Shown here: positions 5,058 to 7,649 of the stretch, piece after piece
Layout of the letters: each line of letters opens with the position of its first letter
How positions within the stretch are numbered: the stretch's first letter is position 1
NCBI GenBank assembly: GCA_014894735.1
Contig: JADBKX010000091.1
Coordinates: forward strand, 1-7,649
Reading direction: 5' to 3'
From: Candidatus Sediminicultor sextus
Lineage (GTDB): Bacteria; Atribacterota; Phoenicimicrobiia; Phoenicimicrobiales; Phoenicimicrobiaceae
DNA: 7,649 nucleotides
The notes under the pieces: model-generated
What the model was told of the DNA's origin: nothing
Seen by the model: the letters and a program-made list of their open reading frames with translations, nothing else
Database searches by the model: none
Made by a program: the position numbers and the translations under genes

Positions 5058-5137
5058 CTGGTAAACAGGTAAACTGGGTAACTGGCTAACTAATACCAAC
5101 TAGCTAACCAGGTAACCAACTAACTAGTTAACTAAAT
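5058..5137. repeat. 8-nt tandem array, AACTGGTT family, with an orientation switch (about 10 copies)
   Basis: Octamers CTGGTAAA, CAGGTAAA, CTGGGTAA, CTGGCTAA up to 5089, an irregular junction CTAATACC (5090-5097), then AACTAGCT, AACCAGGT, AACCAACT, AACTAGTT, AACTAAAT. The first half is G-rich (CTGG) and the second half C-rich (AACC), as if the array flips strand near 5090. The halves are therefore imperfectly self-complementary. The longest array in the window. Confidence 0.72.
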
Positions 5138-5156
5138 GGGCATACTCTACGCTAAT

Positions 5157-5184
5157 TTACGATATACGAAATACGATATACGAA
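5157..5184. repeat. 7-nt tandem array, unit ATACGAA (4 copies), before rplY
   Basis: TTACGAT, ATACGAA, ATACGAT, ATACGAA, contiguous and in phase. It ends 3 nt before the GGAGG core region of the rplY ribosome site. It is the reverse-complement family of the TCGTATC array at 485-519. Confidence 0.78.
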
Positions 5185-5187
5185 AAC

Positions 5188-5192
5188 GGAGG
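5188..5192 (+). promoter_or_regulatory. Ribosome binding site of rplY
   Basis: GGAGG (continuing GGAGGT) sits 8 nt before GTG 5201. This strong site fixes the GTG as the start of rplY. Confidence 0.8.
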
Positions 5193-5200
5193 TTAATAGG

Positions 5201-5893
5201 GTGAAAAAACCAAAATTAAAAGTGGGATTAAGAGATAATACAGGGAAGGAAAGTAGTAAGAAATTTAGAAGAGAGGGGTTGGTCCCTGGAGTATTATATT
5301 CCCCCCATGATAAAGAAAATTTAATATTAAAGGTTAAAAAAGATGAATTGTCAAAATTATTATCCGCTAAGTCGCACGGACTCATAGATTTAGAGATAGA
5401 TGATGGGAAGGAAAAAGTTAGCCGATTAGCTGTAATTAAAGATCTTCAGTATAATACGCTAAAAAAGCAGATAGTTCATGTTGATTTTTACGGAGTAACT
5501 TTAAAAGAAAAATTAACTTTAGAAGTCGATATTGAATTGATTGGCGAACCTATCGGGGTAAAAGATGGAGGTATTCTACAGGTTGAATTGCGAAAAGTAG
5601 AAATAGAATGTTTACCTTCTCAAATGCCAGATAGTTTAAAAGCTAACCTTAGCAGTCTTAAGGTAGGCGAACATATTTCTGTCGGAGATATGGAAATTCC
5701 AGAGGGGGTTGAAGTATTAACTGCTCCGGATAGAATTGTTGCTGCAGTGGTTCTTCCTACCAAGAAAGAAGAAGTAGTTGAAGAAGAGGTAGAAGGAGTA
5801 GAAGGAGTAGAAGGAGTAGAAGGAGCTAAAGGAGAAGAAGAAGCAGCAGTAACAAAGGAAAAATCCCCTTCCTCTGCACCTAAAAAAGAATAG
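5201..5893 (+). CDS. rplY: 50S ribosomal protein L25, long CTC/TL5 form, with acidic repeat tail
   Basis: Binds 5S rRNA in the large ribosomal subunit; the long CTC form is known in Bacillus as a general stress protein. The 230 residues fall into three parts. The N-terminal L25 domain (about 1-97) shows RREGLVPGVLY (23-33) and the closing IVHVDFYG (91-98). The CTC/TL5 C-terminal domain (about 98-187) contains LIGEPIGVKDGGILQ (113-127) and CLPSQMPDSL (137-146). The last ~43 residues are a low-complexity Glu/Val/Gly/Lys tail with four VEG repeats. The GTG start has a strong ribosome site. pth begins 25 nt after the stop, so the two are probably one transcript, as in many Firmicutes. Function of the tail is unknown. 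Confidence 0.94.
   Translation: MKKPKLKVGLRDNTGKESSKKFRREGLVPGVLYSPHDKENLILKVKKDELSKLLSAKSHGLIDLEIDDGKEKVSRLAVIKDLQYNTLKKQIVHVDFYGVTLKEKLTLEVDIELIGEPIGVKDGGILQVELRKVEIECLPSQMPDSLKANLSSLKVGEHISVGDMEIPEGVEVLTAPDRIVAAVVLPTKKEEVVEEEVEGVEGVEGVEGAKGEEEAAVTKEKSPSSAPKKE
5789..5824 (+). repeat. Coding 9-nt minisatellite in rplY (GTAGAAGGA, 4 copies)
   Basis: Four identical tandem copies of GTAGAAGGA, each encoding Val-Glu-Gly, lie in the acidic tail of L25. Any gain or loss of a unit keeps the frame. The perfect identity suggests recent expansion. Confidence 0.9.
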
Positions 5894-5918
5894 GACGACA
5901 AAAGGATAGTGAGTTTTA

Positions 5919-6503
5919 TTGAAGATCGTGGTTGGCTTGGGCAATCCTGGTTCAAAATATGAATTTACCAGGCACAATATAGGGTTTAGAATAGTTGATA
6001 ATCTAGCCCAGGATATGGAAACAGAATTTAAGAAAGCAAAATCCTATTACTCCTTGATTTCCCGGGGGATGATAAATAATCATAAAGTAATGCTGGTAAA
6101 GCCACAAACTTTTATGAATTTAAGCGGAAGAGCAGTAAATAGGGTAATTTCTTATTGTAAGATACCCCATCAAGATTTATTAATAGTGTATGATGACCTG
6201 AATTTAGAATTGGGGCAGATAAGGATTCGCAAAAAAGGGAGTGCCGGAGGTCACAAGGGGATGGAGTCGATTATGCAATATTTGAATAGCGAAGACATCC
6301 CCCGTTTGAGGATAGGAATTGGGAATCCCTCAGTGAGCTTCAATTTTGATTGCATGTCTTACGTCCTTTCTAATTTTAACCATGATGAAGAGGATGAAAT
6401 AAAGGGAACAATAAAACTATCCACTGAGGCAATAAAGACAATAATAGAAGATGACTTTGAAAAAGCTATGAGAAAATACAATAGAAAATTAATTGAACCA
6501 TAA
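5919..6503 (+). CDS. pth: Peptidyl-tRNA hydrolase (Pth, SpoVC)
   Basis: Cleaves peptidyl-tRNAs released by stalled or aborted translation, recycling tRNA; essential in most bacteria. 194 residues, the usual length. The N-terminus MKIVVGLGNPGSKYEFTRHN carries conserved N9 and the catalytic H19. MLVKPQTFMNLSG (58-70) holds N67, and YDD (91-93) carries the aspartate paired with the catalytic histidine. GSAGGHKGM (107-115) has lysine at 113 where E. coli has asparagine (N114), a position known to contact substrate. The start is TTG 5919, fixed by the family N-terminus. The ribosome site is poor (AAAGGA about 12 nt upstream), so translation may depend on coupling to rplY. A strong terminator 50-90 nt downstream ends the operon. 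Confidence 0.95.
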   Translation: MKIVVGLGNPGSKYEFTRHNIGFRIVDNLAQDMETEFKKAKSYYSLISRGMINNHKVMLVKPQTFMNLSGRAVNRVISYCKIPHQDLLIVYDDLNLELGQIRIRKKGSAGGHKGMESIMQYLNSEDIPRLRIGIGNPSVSFNFDCMSYVLSNFNHDEEDEIKGTIKLSTEAIKTIIEDDFEKAMRKYNRKLIEP

Positions 6504-6554
6504 TTAGTAAAATTTAAATAGTTGTAAAAGAATAAATGTAAAGCAATCATATAA

Positions 6555-6590
6555 TAAAAAAGAGACATGTATTAGTATGTCTCTTTTTTA
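6555..6590. terminator. Intrinsic terminator after pth
   Basis: A long hairpin: the A-run plus GAGACAT (6556-6568) pairs with ATGTCTC plus the T-run (6577-6589), at least 13 pairs, around the 8-nt loop GTATTAGT. The T-run is part of the stem. Because an A-run precedes the stem it could work in both directions. It ends the prs/rplY/pth side and sits directly against the pfkA promoter. Confidence 0.88.
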
Positions 6591-6619
6591 TAGACAAACC
6601 AAGTGTAATTAGATACAAT
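6591..6619 (+). promoter_or_regulatory. Sigma70-type promoter of pfkA
   Basis: TAGACA (6591-6596, 5/6 to the -35 consensus), a 17-nt spacer, and TACAAT (6614-6619, 5/6 to the -10). Initiation near 6626 would give a leader of about 59 nt that contains the tandem array at 6645-6668 and the pfkA ribosome site. It begins immediately after the terminator, so pfkA is likely its own transcription unit. Confidence 0.7.
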
Positions 6620-6644
6620 ATAGGCATAAATTAGTGGTAAATAT

Positions 6645-6668
6645 AGTTAACTAGTTGGCCAGTTGTAT
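6645..6668. repeat. 8-nt tandem array, unit AGTT-NNNN, before pfkA (3 copies)
   Basis: AGTTAACT, AGTTGGCC, AGTTGTAT, in phase, ending one base before the GGAGG of pfkA. Related to the reverse complement of the AACTGGTT family before rplY. Short and degenerate, but its position against the Shine-Dalgarno matches the other arrays. It falls inside the predicted pfkA 5' leader. Confidence 0.5.
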
Positions 6669-6684
6669 TGGAGGTAAAACTGTT

Positions 6685-7649
6685 ATGAAAATGAAAAAAA
6701 TTGCTGTTCTTACCAGCGGGGGAGACTCCCCGGGAATGAATGCTGCTGTTCGGTCAGTGGTACGAACCGGAATATTCTATAATTTAGAGGTATTTGCTGT
6801 GGAGAGGGGCTTTGCTGGTTTAATGGAAGGACAAATTTCCCCTATGAATCAGGTATCAACCGGTGGAATTATGCAAAGAGGAGGAACCATTCTTAAAACC
6901 TCCCGCAGTGAAAAATTTAAGACCAAAGAAGGTCTTGATATTGCTCTACAAGAACTCCGGAAATTCGATATTGATGGGTTGATAACTATCGGGGGCGATG
7001 GTACCTTGCGAGGAGCTCGAGATTTAAGTGCTTTAGGACTAAAGACTATCGGAATTCCTGCTACTATCGATAATGACCTGCCTAAAACAGATATGGCTGT
7101 AGGTGTAGACACCGCTTTAAATACGGTTATTGATGCCATTGACAAAATCAAAGATACTGCTTCTTCTCATCAGAGGGCATTTGTGGTGGAAGTTATGGGA
7201 AGAAATTCAGGTTATTTAGCCTTGATGAGCGGAATTGCCGGAGGAGTTGAAGTAATTCTTATTCCGGAAATATCCTATAATTTACAGGAGATTAGTTTAA
7301 AATTAAAAGAGGGTTACCAAAGAGGAAAGACCCATTGTATTATTGTGATTGCCGAAGGAGTAGGGAAGACCGACGAAGTAAGAAAATATCTGGAAGATAA
7401 GATTGGTTACGAAACCCGGATTACTATTTTAGGTTATCTGCAAAGAGGTGGTTCACCTTCTGCCTTTGATAGGATATTAGCCAGCCGTTTAGGGGCAGCA
7501 GCGGTAGAGCATCTATTAAAAGGTGAAACATCTAAAATGGTGGGATTAATCGGGAATGAGATTGAGGCAACTGATTTAGCAGAAGTCCTTGATCAACAGA
7601 AAACTATTAGGCAAGACCTTTATGATTTATCTCTAATTTTAGCAAAATA
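6685..7649 (+). CDS. pfkA: ATP-dependent 6-phosphofructokinase (PfkA), cut by the window end
   Basis: Phosphorylates fructose-6-phosphate to fructose-1,6-bisphosphate, the committed step of glycolysis. 321 codons are open to the edge, and the last two bases are TA, so a TAA or TAG stop is probably cut by one base; family members are usually about 320 residues. Motifs: SGGDSPGMNAA (11-21), TSR (72-74), GGDGT (103-107) with glycine as in ATP-using enzymes, catalytic PATIDND (125-131; E. coli has PGTIDND), SSHQR (160-164), EVMGR (169-173) and YLQRGGSPSAFDR (251-263). No lysine replaces A126, which argues against a pyrophosphate-dependent enzyme. ATG 6685 lies 10 nt after GGAGG (6670-6674); a second in-frame ATG at 6691 is too far. 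It has its own promoter after the pth terminator. Confidence 0.95.
   Translation, partial: MKMKKIAVLTSGGDSPGMNAAVRSVVRTGIFYNLEVFAVERGFAGLMEGQISPMNQVSTGGIMQRGGTILKTSRSEKFKTKEGLDIALQELRKFDIDGLITIGGDGTLRGARDLSALGLKTIGIPATIDNDLPKTDMAVGVDTALNTVIDAIDKIKDTASSHQRAFVVEVMGRNSGYLALMSGIAGGVEVILIPEISYNLQEISLKLKEGYQRGKTHCIIVIAEGVGKTDEVRKYLEDKIGYETRITILGYLQRGGSPSAFDRILASRLGAAAVEHLLKGETSKMVGLIGNEIEATDLAEVLDQQKTIRQDLYDLSLILAK

Noticed and set aside
5620..5977. Minus-strand ORFs across the rplY tail, rich in Ser/Thr/Pro or Phe/Tyr
   Set aside because: They are the antisense reading of the GAA-rich repeat tract; low complexity comes from the opposite strand.
6849..7151. Minus-strand 100-codon ORF inside pfkA
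   Set aside because: Antisense shadow of the PfkA coding sequence, which carries all family motifs.

Overview
The window comes from an AT-rich bacterium. It carries a conserved housekeeping block read entirely on the + strand: a four-gene tRNA cluster (Lys, Glu, Val, Thr), rsmA/ksgA, spoVG, a lone tRNA-Gln, glmU, prs, rplY (long CTC/TL5-type L25), pth, and pfkA, which runs to the right edge. The order rsmA ... spoVG-glmU-prs-rplY-pth is the classic Firmicutes arrangement. The AT-rich base composition, the many UUG/GUG starts and the repeat-filled spacers suggest a deep or uncultured lineage near Firmicutes or Atribacterota, but the taxon cannot be fixed from this window. ispE and purR, common between rsmA and spoVG in relatives, are not present here.

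Layout. 1-424: a sigma70-type promoter and four tRNA genes. 425-611: a spacer almost filled by four short tandem arrays. 615-1496: rsmA. 1497-1934: a 438-nt gap with a consensus promoter overlapping the rsmA stop codon, a possible 23-codon ORF, a strong intrinsic terminator, and a purine-rich structured spoVG leader. 1935-2297: spoVG. 2327-2401: tRNA-Gln. 2402-2609: a palindromic element followed by three arrays. 2616-3992: glmU. 4036-4998: prs. 4999-5200: three more arrays. 5201-5893: rplY. 5919-6503: pth. 6504-6684: terminator, promoter and another array. 6685-7649: pfkA, probably missing only the last base of its stop codon.

Function. Most of the genes serve translation (tRNAs, 16S rRNA dimethylation, ribosomal protein L25, peptidyl-tRNA recycling). 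The others make central precursors: UDP-GlcNAc for cell wall (GlmU), PRPP for nucleotides (Prs), and glycolytic fructose-1,6-bisphosphate (PfkA). SpoVG is a small nucleic-acid-binding regulator.

The most unusual signal is a set of degenerate 7- and 8-nt tandem arrays in all four repeat-bearing spacers. In every case the last array ends within a few bases of the Shine-Dalgarno sequence of the next gene (rsmA, glmU, rplY, pfkA). The same unit families recur in different spacers, sometimes as reverse complements. The second unusual signal is the promoter-terminator unit between rsmA and spoVG, which looks like a small RNA or an attenuated leader.
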